64,000 nucleotides of DNA, taken from Selaginella moellendorffii (lineage: Eukaryota > Streptophyta > Lycopodiopsida > Selaginellales > Selaginellaceae). The translations under genes were made by a program, and so were the position numbers. The notes under the pieces are model-generated. The model had not been told where the DNA came from, made no database searches, and saw nothing but the letters and a program-made list of their open reading frames with translations. The stretch lies in the NCBI RefSeq assembly GCF_000143415.4, contig NW_003314423.1, forward strand, positions 15,158 through 79,157. The letters run 5' to 3'. Below are positions 53,686-64,000 of the stretch, in pieces; the stretch's first letter is position 1; every line of letters begins with the position of its first letter.

Positions 53686-55430
53686 ATGAACGCGGCCACC
53701 TATGCCCGGCTCATAAAATCCTACACCGTCTCTCGCGATCTCGTCCAGGGCAAGTGCGTCCACGCCCAGATCCTCCACTCCCATCTCGCCACCAACACCT
53801 TTCTCGCCAATCTCATCGTCGAGATGTATGGCAAATGTGGTAGGCTGCGCGATGCGCGGTTTTTCACTCCCTGCCCTCGCCCAATCTCTTCTCCTGGAAT
53901 ATCGTCATCTCGGGGGATTTCTTCGAGGCCATGCCCTAAAAGACCCAAATCGCAGCCACTGTGATGATCCGTGTCTATACAGAGCTTGCCCACATAGAAG
54001 AAGCAAGGTTTATTTTTGAGGATTTGCCACGGCGAGATCCAGTATCCTGGACTTGCCTGCTTCAAGCATATGCCACAAAGGGGCATCCACTGTTGTCAAA
54101 ACTGCTTTTTGGCAAGATGCCCGAGTGGGACGTGGTGTCATCTACGGCAGCGATGGGCGCTTGCGTACACTGTGGCTCTTTGGGTGACGCTAAAGTTATG
54201 TTTGATCGTATGTCAAGACGCAATGTAGTCACTTGGACGACACTTATTTCAGCAAATGCCTCTATTGGGCATTTGCTATATTTTGCAAGAGAAGCGTTTG
54301 ATCGAATGCCTGAGAGGAACATCGTCACCTGGAACTCGATGATCACCGGCTATGGCGAGGCCGGTTACGTAGCCGAGTCGCCGACTCCATGGCCGAGCAG
54401 AACGTTGTCTCCTGGAACACGATGATGGGCACTTATGCCCAGCGCATCCACTGCGCGCTTGGCAGCTCTTCGATGGAATGCAACATCGTCTCCTCGAATG
54501 GATTGATCGCCGCGCTCGCAATCGCCGATCTGGAGCTCATGGACCAGGCGTTTGATCGAATGCCCCACACGGATTCCATCTCGTGGAACACGGTGATGAC
54601 GGCGCACCCCCAATCCGGGGACCTGGAGCGCGCCAAGGCGGCGTTTGATCGATCGCCCAGGAGAGATCTCGTGTCCTGGAACGGGATGATCGCGGCGTAC
54701 GCGCAGCACAGCCAGATGGATCGAGCGAGAGTGGTGTTTGAAATGATGGGCGATCGAAACACCACGTCCTGGAACACCATGGCCGAGGGCTACTGCCGGA
54801 GTGGATGTGTTCCGCGTGCTCGATCTTCCACGGCAGCCCACAGCGCGATCTCCCCTCTCCTGGACCGCGATGATGGTGGCGTTCGCGGAGAATGGGATCG
54901 TCGACGGCGTCAAGAACCTCTTCGACCGGATCCCGCACAGGGACGCGGTGTGCTGCACGGCGATGCTGGACGCGCTGGCGGCGCAGGAGCGCGTGATCGA
55001 GGCGGAGGAGGTTTTTGCCTCGATGCGCGAGAGGGATGGAGCGGCTTGGAACGCGATGATCCAGGCCAATGTCGTCAACGCGCGCCTGGATCAAGCCAAG
55101 GGGCCGATCGATCCCTGGAGTGCACCAGGATCTGTACGATCGGATGTCCCAGCACGGGGTCTCATCGTAGACGTAGCATTTGCCCGAGGCGGGTATTTTG
55201 AGAAAGCCAAGGATATCTTCACTCATATGCCACGGAGGGATGTGATTGTGTGGACGGCTTTGCTCGCCGTGTTCTCGCAGGAGGGATGACACTCTTGTCA
55301 GCTTTAAGAAACGACACTGATTTGGTGTGTGGGCGTCACGCTGCCGCAAGACTCCGCTGCTCTTCAACCTCTACAGTCATGGTCTAGCAAGCTCTGAAAA
55401 TGTAGTAAAAGAGCGAATGAAATAGATTCT
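53686..55430 (+). pseudogene. Decayed copy of the 821-residue PPR gene (module copy 2)
   Basis: Close to the gene at 8397 along most of its length, but with several small deletions that shift the frame (for example near 53860, 53925, 54380, 54460 and 54810). A large deletion near 55287 joins repeat sequence to the E-motif end. No continuous frame remains. The ends correspond, including the final ATGAAATAG. Confidence 0.92.
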
Positions 55431-55456
55431 TTCTTCAATCAAGCATATAATTTTAC

Positions 55457-55516
55457 CCCGTTTCCGGGGATCGAACCCGGGTCGTCTGCGTGACAGGCGG
55501 AGTATACTCCAACGAC
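55457..55516 (-). pseudogene. tRNA-Asp pseudogene (module copy 2)
   Basis: The T arm (GGTTCGATCCCCGG) and anticodon region (CCTGTCACG) are kept. About 12 nt of the D arm are deleted and the acceptor 3' side is altered, so it cannot fold normally. Confidence 0.88.
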
Positions 55517-55647
55517 TTTTTCTTATGTAATCTTGATTATCATGGTTAAAACTAATCTAGAATGTTTTGTTTGTATCCGTCTCCTTGCGATGAGCCTCTT
55601 GCTAGTGCGCTGCAATCTTTCATTTGGATCCCTTGATCTCTTAAGCA

Positions 55648-56142
55648 ATGAATCCCTTGCTCCCAGCACTCACAGCACCAAAAGAGGCAATGAATGACAA
55701 GCAGGCAATGGATGAGCCGAGCTTTTGCTTTGTTTGCAGTCATGCAGGGATCTATGGGCAGCCCAGGCACTTCACACCCGCACTCGATCGATCGCCTGCC
55801 CTAATGATACATTCCTCCTCAACCATGTCCTCCAGATCTATGGCAACTGCAGCACCACCTACCATGCACGGCTCGTCTTCGATGCCATCGAGCCCAAGGA
55901 TTCCTTCTCCTGGGATTTCATGCTCATTGCCTATGCATGTAGTCCCAGTTGCGAGAGGCCAAGGCCTTGTTTGATGTGATGCCCAAGTGGAATCTTGTTG
56001 CCTGGAACGTTATGTTGTGCCTGTATGCCCAGAATGGGGCTTTTGGAGGGTGCAAAGAACCTCTTTGATGGGATGCAAAGCTACAACTTTGTATTGTTAA
56101 ATGCCTTGATGTTTACTTATGCTATCAATGGCCACATGAGCT
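55648..56142 (+). pseudogene. PPR N-terminal remnant (module copy 2)
   Basis: Begins MNPLLPALTAPKEAMNDKQA, then FLLNHVLQIYGNC, a PPR repeat (DSFSWDFMLIAYA) and a further partial repeat in other frames. It is frame-broken and ends without the FDSMP seen in copies 1 and 3. Confidence 0.78.
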
Positions 56143-56879
56143 AATGGAGCAACCAACTCCAAATGCAATTGGATCCAACTATCTAGATCTATACTATAGG
56201 TTTTTATAAAGTTTATGAACACATATGTATCCTAATATATAGATATAGTGACTACCTTATAGGTTTCTTCAATTATGGCATTCAATACCTTTTGTAACAA
56301 TTTATACAATATATAAACCATAACTGTATTGAAAATGATGTAAATATTTACCTCTAGTTTCTTTGCCACAACTACAATATAAATTTTAATATGTAATATT
56401 GTAATTATGTTAGTGTATTTTGTAACAGCTTGTAAAAAAACCACATATGTTAAAACTATATTGAAAGTTAAATAAATATATATCACAAAGTTTACTGAAA
56501 TTGCAAGTGGTTTTTTTAGCAAGAGAATGACCTTCTTAAGTGTAATTCCTTATCAATCGCAAATTAATATTATTTAATTTTAAAAAAAATTATTAGATTA
56601 GAAAATATATAGAATTTAAAAGTAATATTTCATTCTTCCTTTGTCATTTGCACTTAGCTTCATATATTCATTAAATTTTTTTGCACGTAATTCCACCACC
56701 TCCTTTGATATAGTTTTTTTTGTGTATAATCTTCATAATTTTTTGCAAATTCACATGTATTATATATATCGTAAGTTCCTTAAAATATTGAAGTATCTCA
56801 AGTGTGGTGGTATACTCATCTTGCCATTGTAACCTTAATTAGATTTGTTATTATACTTCATAGTCTTAATATAAAACTT
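56143..56879. other. AT-rich tail of module copy 2
   Basis: No gene. About 56260-56420 matches 63470-63640 (shared words CAATTTATACAATATATA and TAAATATTTACCTCT), so the duplication extends past the PPR remnant toward the right end of the window. Confidence 0.6.
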
Positions 56880-57530
56880 TAGCCAATAAATATTCTCCCC
56901 TCCATCCTAAAGGGAAGGCCCATGCCCCTAAGAAGGAAAAAAAACTAATAAGTTATATAGTACTCAAGTGGGGCATCATTCTATATAATTTAAGAGCATT
57001 ATAGTCAAGTTCCCTTTTGGTAGTGGGAGTTGTTCTTAAACACTTTCTTGGGTAACCTCTTTCACACCACCTGAGTCCATGTTCACTTCCACCCAAGACC
57101 TTTAACCCTTAAGTCATTTTAAAAGCACCACTAAAGAGTTCCTTCAAGACTGATTTTTAAACTTTATTATTTCTACTGCACTTTTGGAACCTTTTACAAC
57201 ACCCCCCCCCCCCCCCCCCCCAAACAGACGATTGCTTTACGCTTTCACGCCATAACATATATTAGTATTCAGACTCAGACTCGACCTTAAACTTAACCTT
57301 AAACTCAATCTTGGACTCAGTTTTGGACCTAGTTTTAGATCTCAGACTTGGTTTTACACTTAGTCTTGGACTCTATCTTGAACTCGGTTTTGGACTTAAT
57401 TTTAGACTTGGTTTCATCCGATAAATTTTTCATCATTCCGATTGTGGTTTCGTAGATCCTTTAACTTATGACACCTCGAGGAGTTGATTCCTTACACATA
57501 GTTTCATCTAGCAAGTACTCATACTTACCC
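56880..57530 (-). repeat. Decayed chromovirus LTR fragment
   Basis: Same order as 44160-44870: the AGTACTCAAGTGGGGCA word, CACCACCTGAGTCCATG, TAAAGAGTTCCTTCAA, ACTTTTGGAACC, a long poly-C run (about 57203-57221) and the 12-bp minisatellite (about 57270-57415). No interior sequence adjoins, so it could be a solo LTR. Confidence 0.75.
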
Positions 57531-58194
57531 AAATCCTTCACCATTTACTTAACTTTTTTCACACATTATTGTAGACCAATTTTCTACTTAGTAATATAAT
57601 AGCTTTGGTCATTTAATACTAAGTATATACAATATATTCAAATCTTATCCTATAATTACATATGTGACATTTATGCATTTTATTATCATTTGTGTCATAT
57701 GTCACATGACACTCCAGTGATGTTTGGGTAAAAAATGGCCAAGTTATTAAAAGGAGACTCCTCATCTAAAATACTTCTACACTTTTTGGTTTGCATTTGA
57801 GTCAAGTAAGATTTTACTCTCTATATTGTTAATCTAAGAGTCAGTAAAAACTATATAGTTTTTACTAAATGTAAAAATTATACAATTTTTTACCTGATGC
57901 AAGATTTTTCATTACTCTTCAAATCTTTATTGCATCCCCATCATATGTGCCAAGCTCTAGAAACTTTTCATACTTGACCTTAAGTAGATCCTCAGTAATA
58001 TAACTAAATGGCAATTGCACACAACAAATCATTTAGTTTGACCCATATAGCTCCTTGAATCAAGCATGAGTCATAGTCATTCTTGTGAACCTAAAAAGGG
58101 AAGAAAACAGCAATAGAAGAAACAGTGGAAGGAAAGCAAAGTAAAAACTTAGTTGATTTATGGCTTATAGTGCAACTCTTATTGCTAATGCTAC
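57531..58194. other. AT-rich spacer
   Basis: I see no gene, RNA or clear repeat here. Confidence 0.4.
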
Positions 58195-58420
58195 CAATCC
58201 TCACATAATTAATATGGTCAGCCTTGTTTAATAAAATGCTCACTAAGCAGTCACTACTAGGGACTATGTCTAAACTCTCAATCCCTATTAATCACAAGAC
58301 CACTTGAGCATGGCCACTATAATATGTGCGTATGAAGCAAGGCATGAATGCCAGGTTTTATAAAAGACCATTCTTGCCACGAAAATACACTCACGCGTAT
58401 TCTCTCTTGCCACGAAAATA
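58195..58420 (+). pseudogene. Relic of the 3' end and flank of an LRR receptor-like protein gene
   Basis: About 58195-58240 matches the last codons and stop of the LRR gene (AATATGGTCAGCCTTG compared with AGTATGGTCATCCTTG at 61553). The match continues through CTCAATCCCTATTAATC and CTTGAGCATGGCC, which also follow the LRR stop. A second LRR gene, or at least its tail, once lay immediately upstream. A 34-bp direct repeat with CTTGCCACGAAAATACACTC lies at about 58372-58440. Confidence 0.7.
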
Positions 58421-58460
58421 CACTCACACGTATTTTCTCATTTGCCTTTTGTTCAGGAGA

Positions 58461-58571
58461 GAAAAGGGAAAAAAAGGTGGATGTGATGGCTGAGCTATTT
58501 TGGTATGTGTTGTCAATTGCAACACATAGCAAAATAGCTCAGCCATCACATCCACCACTTTTTCCCTTTCC
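58461..58571. ncRNA. Long hairpin; candidate small-RNA precursor or inverted duplication
   Basis: The arms are about 48 bp. A 26-bp core beginning GGTGGATGTGATGGCTGAGC pairs perfectly with 58531-58556; the remaining stem has only a few mismatches and the loop is about 6-7 nt. The motif GTGATGGCTGAGCTATTTT within the arms also lies upstream of PPR copy 1 (8147) and copy 3 (61715). The fold is seen directly; transcription and processing are inference. A small inverted-repeat transposon is the main alternative. Confidence 0.6.
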
Positions 58572-58838
58572 ACTTTTCAAATAAAGTCTAACAACCGTGT
58601 AGACTACAAGAAGAAGACTTTTTATCTACTAGAAGTTTTAGTTGAATTTCAAGGAATTTGTACATCTAATGGAAAGTTTATTGCACATTTTCAGTCTTTG
58701 ACCAGAAAAGATCTTTGATCCACGCTAGAAAAGACATGGAACAACACTTTGAATACTAGTGGGAGGATACTTTGAAATTGTCACCCCTGCATCACTATAA
58801 TATATGTCATGGATCTGCAATTCTAATTTTTGGGTGAG
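58572..58838 (+). promoter_or_regulatory. Promoter and leader of the LRR receptor-like protein gene
   Basis: AT-rich sequence upstream of the ATG at 58839. A short ATG frame at 58809 (MDLQF) stops before the main start. No TATA box can be chosen with confidence. Confidence 0.35.
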
Positions 58839-61574
58839 ATGGCTGCAAATTTATCTCAATGTTTTCTGCTATTGCTGAGCATTCTTTGCTGCACAAGAGC
58901 ATGGGATGCAGAGGAGCTGAATGCACTTTTGGCATTCAAAGAAAGTGTTACAAATCACAGCAGCAGCAACATATTTCTGTCAAATTGGAGTCAGCGCAAC
59001 TCTCAAGAACTATGCTTCTCTTGGGCAGGAGTTTCCTGTAACAACATCACTAGTCATGTTCAAGAGCTCAATTTCTCTGGTTGGATGCTTGGGGGAAACC
59101 TCAGCTCCCTCTTCTCTGGGCTTACTCATCTCACTACCATCGACCTCTCTACTAATGCTATTCAAGGAGAAATTCCTGCCCTCATTGGTAAGTTACACAA
59201 CTTGACATCTTTGAATCTCCAAAGCAACAATTTATCCGGCAACATTCCAATTGAAATGGGAAAGCTCTTGAAGCTCAAGTACATGAAACTAACACATAAT
59301 TTTCTCAGTGGGAACATTCCAAAAGAGTTTGGATGCTTGAAAGACCTTCAATTTCTCATCCTCTCCTACAATTTATTGACTGGGAACATTCCAAAAGAGT
59401 TTGGATGCTTGAAAGACCTTCAAGTTCTCAGCCTCTCCTACAATTTCTTGAATGGCCCACTCCCAAAGGAGCTTGGTTCACTAGAACAATTGCAGTTTCT
59501 TGCCCTTGGCATGAATAATATCACTGGAGAAATTCCAGCTGAGCTGGGAATGCTGAAAAGGCTCAAATTACTTGGCCTAGATTACAACTTGCTGAACAGC
59601 ACTATACCAGAGTCTCTTGGCAACTGCTCATCACTGGTAGAAATACGTATTGGTCAAAACCCCCTTCTTCATGGCAAAATACCAGCATCCTTAGGCCAGT
59701 TGAAGAACCTTGAATATTTCTCTATGTTTGACGTTACAAGCGTTAGTGGGCAAATACCTCCTGAGCTTGGCAACTGCACCAAACTCCAATGGTTTGACAT
59801 CAATGGAGACTTCTCCACAGAACCACATATAAATGGTCCAATTCCCTTGTCACTTCTTCAAATACCATCACTGACAACATTGGGACTCAATCATCTCAAT
59901 CTTACACACTTGCAATTGCCTCAAGAATTGTGGAATATGAGTCAGCTTCAATATCTTAGCATGGCTAACATTGGGTGTGAAGGGACACTTTCTTCACAAA
60001 TTGGTGACATGATTAATCTCACTTATTTGAATTTGGGGGCAAACACTCATATCAAGGGAGTCATACCGGAGGAGATAGGCAGATGTGAGAGCTTGGAGTA
60101 TCTTTTTCTTGATGGTAACATGTTAAGTGGCCACATCCCACATTCGCTGGGAAAACTACAGTACTTGAAGCAGCTTAAACTGGGAAGCAACGGATTGAGC
60201 GGAGAGATCCCTTCATCTCTAGTGCAACTCTCCAACCTTGAGGCTTTACAGTTGGAGAACAATAATCTTACTGGAGAGATACCTTCGTCACTAGGACAAC
60301 TCAAAAGCTTACAACTTTTATATCTATTCAATAACAGCTTCGTGGGAAGGATTCCACAAAGCTTGGGGGACATGAAGGGCCTCCAAAGACTGGATATTTC
60401 AGCCAATTTTCTCAAGGGGGAAATCCCGGTTGAACTGGGAAATTGCACTTCTTTGCAGCTTCTCGAATTGTCAAAGAACAACTTGACGGGAGAAATTCCA
60501 TGGGAGGCATTTGAAACGTTGTGCAAGCACAACCTTCAAACCCTTGGAATGGAAAGGAACAAGCTGGTTGGACATATTCCACGTGTGCTGCTTGAGAACT
60601 GCACAAAGCTGGAGCGGCTGAAGCTCGGGAATAACTCTCTCAAAGGCACCAGCATTGACGTGAGTAAGCTTCCAGCATTGAAGATCCTCTCACTCGCAAT
60701 GAATCATCTCGAAGGCAGATTTCCTTTGCTTCCCTCTGGCAACACTAGCTTGGAGTTGATTGATCTCAAGAGAAACAACTTCTCTGGTGAGCTTCCTGCC
60801 TCTCTTGCTAACCTCCACCAGTTGCGAGTTTTAAGCTTGGGAGGCAACCATTTTGAAGGCGTCCTGCCAGATTTCATTTGGAGCATGAAACAGTTGCAAG
60901 TGTTGGATGTTTCAGGCAATCACTTCCATGGAGAGCTTCCTATCAATTCATTAAGCAATCTCGAGGGTTTCAAGCCATTATTCCCCACTGGGAATGATGG
61001 GGATGGGGATCGCCTTTACCAAGAGTTGTTCCTGCAAATCAAAGGACGAGAGGATATAGGCTATGAATATGTTTTGAAGACGACTACTCTGCTGGACTTG
61101 TCATCCAACTCCTTGAGTGGAGAGGTTCCACCAAACCTTGGGGATTTAAGCGGCCTTCGATTTCTCAACTTGTCACACAACAACATCTCGAGTAGGCTTC
61201 CCAGAACACTTGGCAAGCTCAAATTGCTGGAGCAACTGGACATGTCAGACAATCACTTGTATGGAGAGATTCCAGTGGAGCTTGAAGAGCTGAACACTTT
61301 GTCATCTCTTAACCTGTCATCTAACACACTTAGCGGACGCATTCCTACGGGTGGTCAGTTCGACACATTCGTCAACTCAAGCTATGCTGGGAATCCAAAC
61401 TTGTGTGGAAGGCCACTGAGCAAAGCATGCTCTCAACAAAGAGTTGTCAATGATGTGGATCGCCAAGAGGCAAGATCTGGATGGTGGGACGAGAATGTGG
61501 ATCCAATCTCATTTGGAGTTGGCTGCTCCATTAGCTTCTTTTTGCATGTAATTAGTATGGTCATCCTTGCTTAA
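58839..61574 (+). CDS. LRR receptor-like protein (no kinase domain)
   Basis: Intron-less, 911 residues from the ATG at 58839; the in-frame codons just before it are not ATG. A signal peptide (ANLSQCFLLLLSILCCTRAW) precedes an LRR N-cap (AEELNALLAFKESV, later CFSWAGVSC). Roughly 28-30 LRRs of about 24 residues follow with the plant pattern LxxLxLxxNxLxGxIPxxLG. One adjacent pair (NIPKEFGCLKDLQ twice) is nearly identical and looks recently duplicated. An island before the last four LRRs (residues about 715-750) and the end cap NLCGRPLSKAC fit the LRR-RLP plan. A short hydrophobic end (ISFGVGCSISFFLHVISMVI) is the membrane anchor, with almost no cytosolic tail. Related proteins sense pathogen or developmental ligands with a partner kinase such as SOBIR1; the ligand is unknown. 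Confidence 0.92.
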   Translation: MAANLSQCFLLLLSILCCTRAWDAEELNALLAFKESVTNHSSSNIFLSNWSQRNSQELCFSWAGVSCNNITSHVQELNFSGWMLGGNLSSLFSGLTHLTTIDLSTNAIQGEIPALIGKLHNLTSLNLQSNNLSGNIPIEMGKLLKLKYMKLTHNFLSGNIPKEFGCLKDLQFLILSYNLLTGNIPKEFGCLKDLQVLSLSYNFLNGPLPKELGSLEQLQFLALGMNNITGEIPAELGMLKRLKLLGLDYNLLNSTIPESLGNCSSLVEIRIGQNPLLHGKIPASLGQLKNLEYFSMFDVTSVSGQIPPELGNCTKLQWFDINGDFSTEPHINGPIPLSLLQIPSLTTLGLNHLNLTHLQLPQELWNMSQLQYLSMANIGCEGTLSSQIGDMINLTYLNLGANTHIKGVIPEEIGRCESLEYLFLDGNMLSGHIPHSLGKLQYLKQLKLGSNGLSGEIPSSLVQLSNLEALQLENNNLTGEIPSSLGQLKSLQLLYLFNNSFVGRIPQSLGDMKGLQRLDISANFLKGEIPVELGNCTSLQLLELSKNNLTGEIPWEAFETLCKHNLQTLGMERNKLVGHIPRVLLENCTKLERLKLGNNSLKGTSIDVSKLPALKILSLAMNHLEGRFPLLPSGNTSLELIDLKRNNFSGELPASLANLHQLRVLSLGGNHFEGVLPDFIWSMKQLQVLDVSGNHFHGELPINSLSNLEGFKPLFPTGNDGDGDRLYQELFLQIKGREDIGYEYVLKTTTLLDLSSNSLSGEVPPNLGDLSGLRFLNLSHNNISSRLPRTLGKLKLLEQLDMSDNHLYGEIPVELEELNTLSSLNLSSNTLSGRIPTGGQFDTFVNSSYAGNPNLCGRPLSKACSQQRVVNDVDRQEARSGWWDENVDPISFGVGCSISFFLHVISMVILA

Positions 61575-61888
61575 TAAGATGCTCAAGAAGACTACTGGGG
61601 ACTGTGTCCGAGCTCTCAATCCCTATTAATCGCAAGACCCCTTGAGCATGGCCGTATGAAGTAAGGCATCCGCCACGAAAATAGTCTTCCCTCTTTTTCC
61701 TTTCGTCCGTAAAAGTGATGGCTGAGCTATTTTGGTCTTACGACCGTATAGACTACGACAACGAGGAGGATGACTTGGAAGGTCAACCGTCAGACCGCGG
61801 CCTTGCATCACGACAAACACCTTTCGAAGTACTCCTCATATTTTGGATCCGCTTTCCTTCTTATTTCTTGTGAAGTTCCAAGTTTTTC
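61575..61888. other. Spacer between LRR gene and PPR copy 3
   Basis: The first half repeats the 58240-58400 flank. The GTGATGGCTGAGCTATTTT motif is at 61715. About 61781-61823 is the inverted counterpart of 8221-8257. No gene. Confidence 0.6.
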
Positions 61889-62620
61889 ATGGCTCCTTGT
61901 GACGGCCACCTATGCCCGGCTCATCAAATCCTACGATCTCATCCAGGGCAAGTGCGTCCACGCCCAGATCCTCCACTCGCATCTCGCCACCAACACCTTT
62001 CTCGCCAATCTCATCATGGCAAATGTGGTAGGCGCGAGCGGTTTTTTCACTCCCTGCCCTCGCCCAATCTCTTCTCCTAGAATATCGTCATCTCGGTGTG
62101 TGCCGCGAATGGGGATTTCTTCGAGGCCATGCGCCTCTTCCACGCCATGCCCGAAAAGATCCAAATCGCAGCCACTATGATGATCCATGTCTATACAGAG
62201 CTTGGCCACATAGACGAAGCAAGGTCTATTTTTGAGAATTTGCCACGGCGAGATCCAGTATCCTGGACTCGCCTGCTCAAGCATATGCCACACAGGGGCG
62301 TCCACTTGTCAAAACTTTTTTTTGACAAGATGCCCGAGTGGGATGTGGTGTCATCCACGGCAGCGATGGGCACCGAAACGCAAAAGTTATGTTATGTCCG
62401 AGAGAGATTCATGGCAATGGTGGCGGACGACGTTGCAGCACTACTGCTGCCTGAGGGCGGGGAGGCTGCGCGATGCGGAGGAGCTCATTCACTCGATGCC
62501 ATTCATGCCCAAGGAGGTGGCACTCTTGTCAGCGTCAGGAAACGACACTGATTTGGTGCGTGGGCGTCACACAGCGCAGGATGTCATGAGAGGATCAAAC
62601 CGCAAGACTCTGCATCGTTC
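61889..62620 (+). pseudogene. Decayed copy of the 821-residue PPR gene (module copy 3)
   Basis: The start codon region is lost (ATGGCTCCTTGTGACGGCC replaces the ATGA junction). About 500 bp match the first repeats. An internal deletion of roughly 1.6 kb near 62375-62395 then joins to the end of the gene (CGAGAGAGATTCATGGCAATG). Small frame-breaking deletions occur throughout. Confidence 0.9.
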
Positions 62621-62647
62621 AACCTCTGCATGTTTCTTCAATTTTAT

Positions 62648-62711
62648 GCTGTTTCCGGGGACTAACCCGGGTCGTCTGCGTGACAGGCGGAAATACTCAC
62701 CACTATACTGT
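62648..62711 (-). pseudogene. tRNA-Asp pseudogene (module copy 3)
   Basis: Anticodon region CCTGTCACG is kept, but the T loop has lost bases (the complement of CCGGGGACTAACCCGG) and the 5' acceptor strand is missing. It would not be a functional tRNA. Confidence 0.85.
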
Positions 62712-62843
62712 AATCTTGATTATCAGGGTTAAAACTAATCTAGAATGTATATCTGATAACGTGTTTGTAGTCCGTCTCCTTTGTGATGAGCCTCTTGCTA
62801 GTGCGCTGCAATCTTTCATTTGGATCCCTTGATCTCTTTTGCA

Positions 62844-63358
62844 ATGAATCCCTTGCTCCTGGCACTCACAGCACCAAAAGAGGCAATGAATGACAAGCAG
62901 GCAATGGATGAGCATGAGCTTTTGCTTCGTTTGCAGTCGTGCAGGGATCTACGGGCAGCCAAGGCGCTCCACGCCCGCGCTCAATCGATCACCCGCCCTG
63001 ATGATACATTCCTTCTCAACCATGTCATCCAGATCTATGGCAACTGCGGTGACAACTACCATGCACAGCTCGTCTTTGATGCCATCGAGCCCAAGGATTC
63101 CTTCTCCTGGGATTTCATGCTCATTGCCTAGGCACGCAGCTCCTAGTTGTGAGAGGCCAAGGCCTTGTTAGGTGGAATCTCGTTGCCTGGAACGCTATGG
63201 TGTGCCTGTATGCCCAAACTGGGCATTTGGAGGGCGCAAAGAACCTCTTTGATGAGATGCAAAGCTACAACCTTGTATCCTTAAATGCCTTGATGTTTGC
63301 TTATGCTATCAATGGCCACACAAAAAAGGCTAAACAGCTGTTTGATTCTATGCCTTAA
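62844..63358 (+). pseudogene. PPR N-terminal remnant (module copy 3, best preserved)
   Basis: A 95-codon frame (MNPLLLALTAPKEAMNDKQA to FSWDFMLIA) stops with TAG at 63129-63131. A second frame picks up at about 63170 with NLVAWNAMVCLYAQTGH and QSYNLVSLNALMFAYAING and ends FDSMP at 63358. The N-terminal block before the repeats resembles the start of PLS-class PPR proteins (ELLLRLQSCRDLRAAKALHA). Confidence 0.78.
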
Positions 63359-64000
63359 AGAAGCTAATGGAGTAGCCAACTCCAAATACAATTTCCACAT
63401 TCTCATTCTATTATCTAGATTTATACAACATTTGTGAATGCATATATATCATATAATGACTATATAGGTTTCTTCTGTGGTGGTTTCAATACCTTTTATA
63501 GCAATTTATACAATATATAGACCTTTAATTTTAATTGTGTTAAAAATGATATAAATATTTACCTCTGGAACTACTAAAGCTATAGTTAGTTTCTTTGCCA
63601 GAACTACAATATGAATTTCAATATGTAACATTGTAATTGTATTAATGTCTTTTAAAACCATATTGAAAAGTATATAAATATTTATCACAAATTTTATTGA
63701 AGTTACAGGTGGTTTCTCCAACAAAATAATGACCTCATTAAAGTGTAATTATTTATTAATCACAAATTAAAGTTACTCATTTTTTGCAAAATTTTATTAG
63801 TTTAGAAAATATATAAAACTTAAAAGTAATATATCATTTTTCCTTTGTCATTTGCACTTAGTTTCATATATTCATTAAATTCTTTGGCGTGTAATTCCAT
63901 TTTCTCCTCCAATTGTTTTTTTATATTCATAGTTTTTTTATATATAGCAAGTTCATAAAAATATTAAAGTATCTCAAGAGTGATATGATAGTGTACTCAC
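63359..64000. other. AT-rich tail of module copy 3
   Basis: No gene. It is similar to 56200-56760 beyond module copy 2, so the duplicated block probably continues past the window edge. Confidence 0.6.

Overview
The window looks like plant nuclear DNA, most probably a lycophyte close to Selaginella moellendorffii. I infer this from a tight cluster of intron-less PPR genes, very short introns (mostly 38-106 nt) with canonical GT/AG ends, a plant-type nuclear tRNA-Asp and dense plant LTR retrotransposons. The species was not verified by any search.

0-11.6 kb is gene-rich and GC-rich. It holds a five-exon SHL/EBS-like BAH-PHD chromatin reader, a membrane-anchored RING-H2 (ATL-like) E3 ligase, three intron-less PPR genes, a tRNA-Asp(GUC) and a broken PPR remnant. 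The PPR3-tRNA-PPR-remnant module is repeated twice in decayed form at 53.7-56.1 kb and 61.9-63.4 kb. Copies 2 and 3 flank an intact LRR receptor-like protein gene.

11.6-21.3 kb is AT-rich and almost gene-free. It contains a 100-base assembly gap, a 76-78 bp tandem repeat and a decayed SWIM zinc-finger protein.

21.3-53 kb is a nest of mobile elements. (1) A complete, young, coding-empty LTR element lies at 21346-28633 on the minus strand, with 1148-bp LTRs, a TATAC target duplication and an initiator-Met primer site. (2) A decayed Ty3/gypsy chromovirus on the minus strand has its 3' LTR split into 30286-30605 and 44060-45234 by a third element. (3) That third element is a 13.45-kb DNA transposon at 30606-44059 with inverted ends and CCCT on both sides. 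It carries a DDE-like transposase candidate on the plus strand. On the minus strand it carries a large multi-intron gene with a possible ParB-like region and, beyond a junction I could not resolve, an FCP1/HAD-like phosphatase domain. (4) Two tandem TRIM arrays (46828-47807 and 49702-50479) sit inside the chromovirus.

The most unusual signal is a 22-bp imperfect palindrome present about 29 times. I noticed it only inside the 13.45-kb transposon. It lies in the spacer between the divergent genes, in flanks and in coding sequence, and it makes up most of four very short introns. The minus-strand gene also has four premature stops in its inferred reading frame, and all four are TAG. Together these suggest an undescribed plant transposon family with its own dispersed palindromic site.
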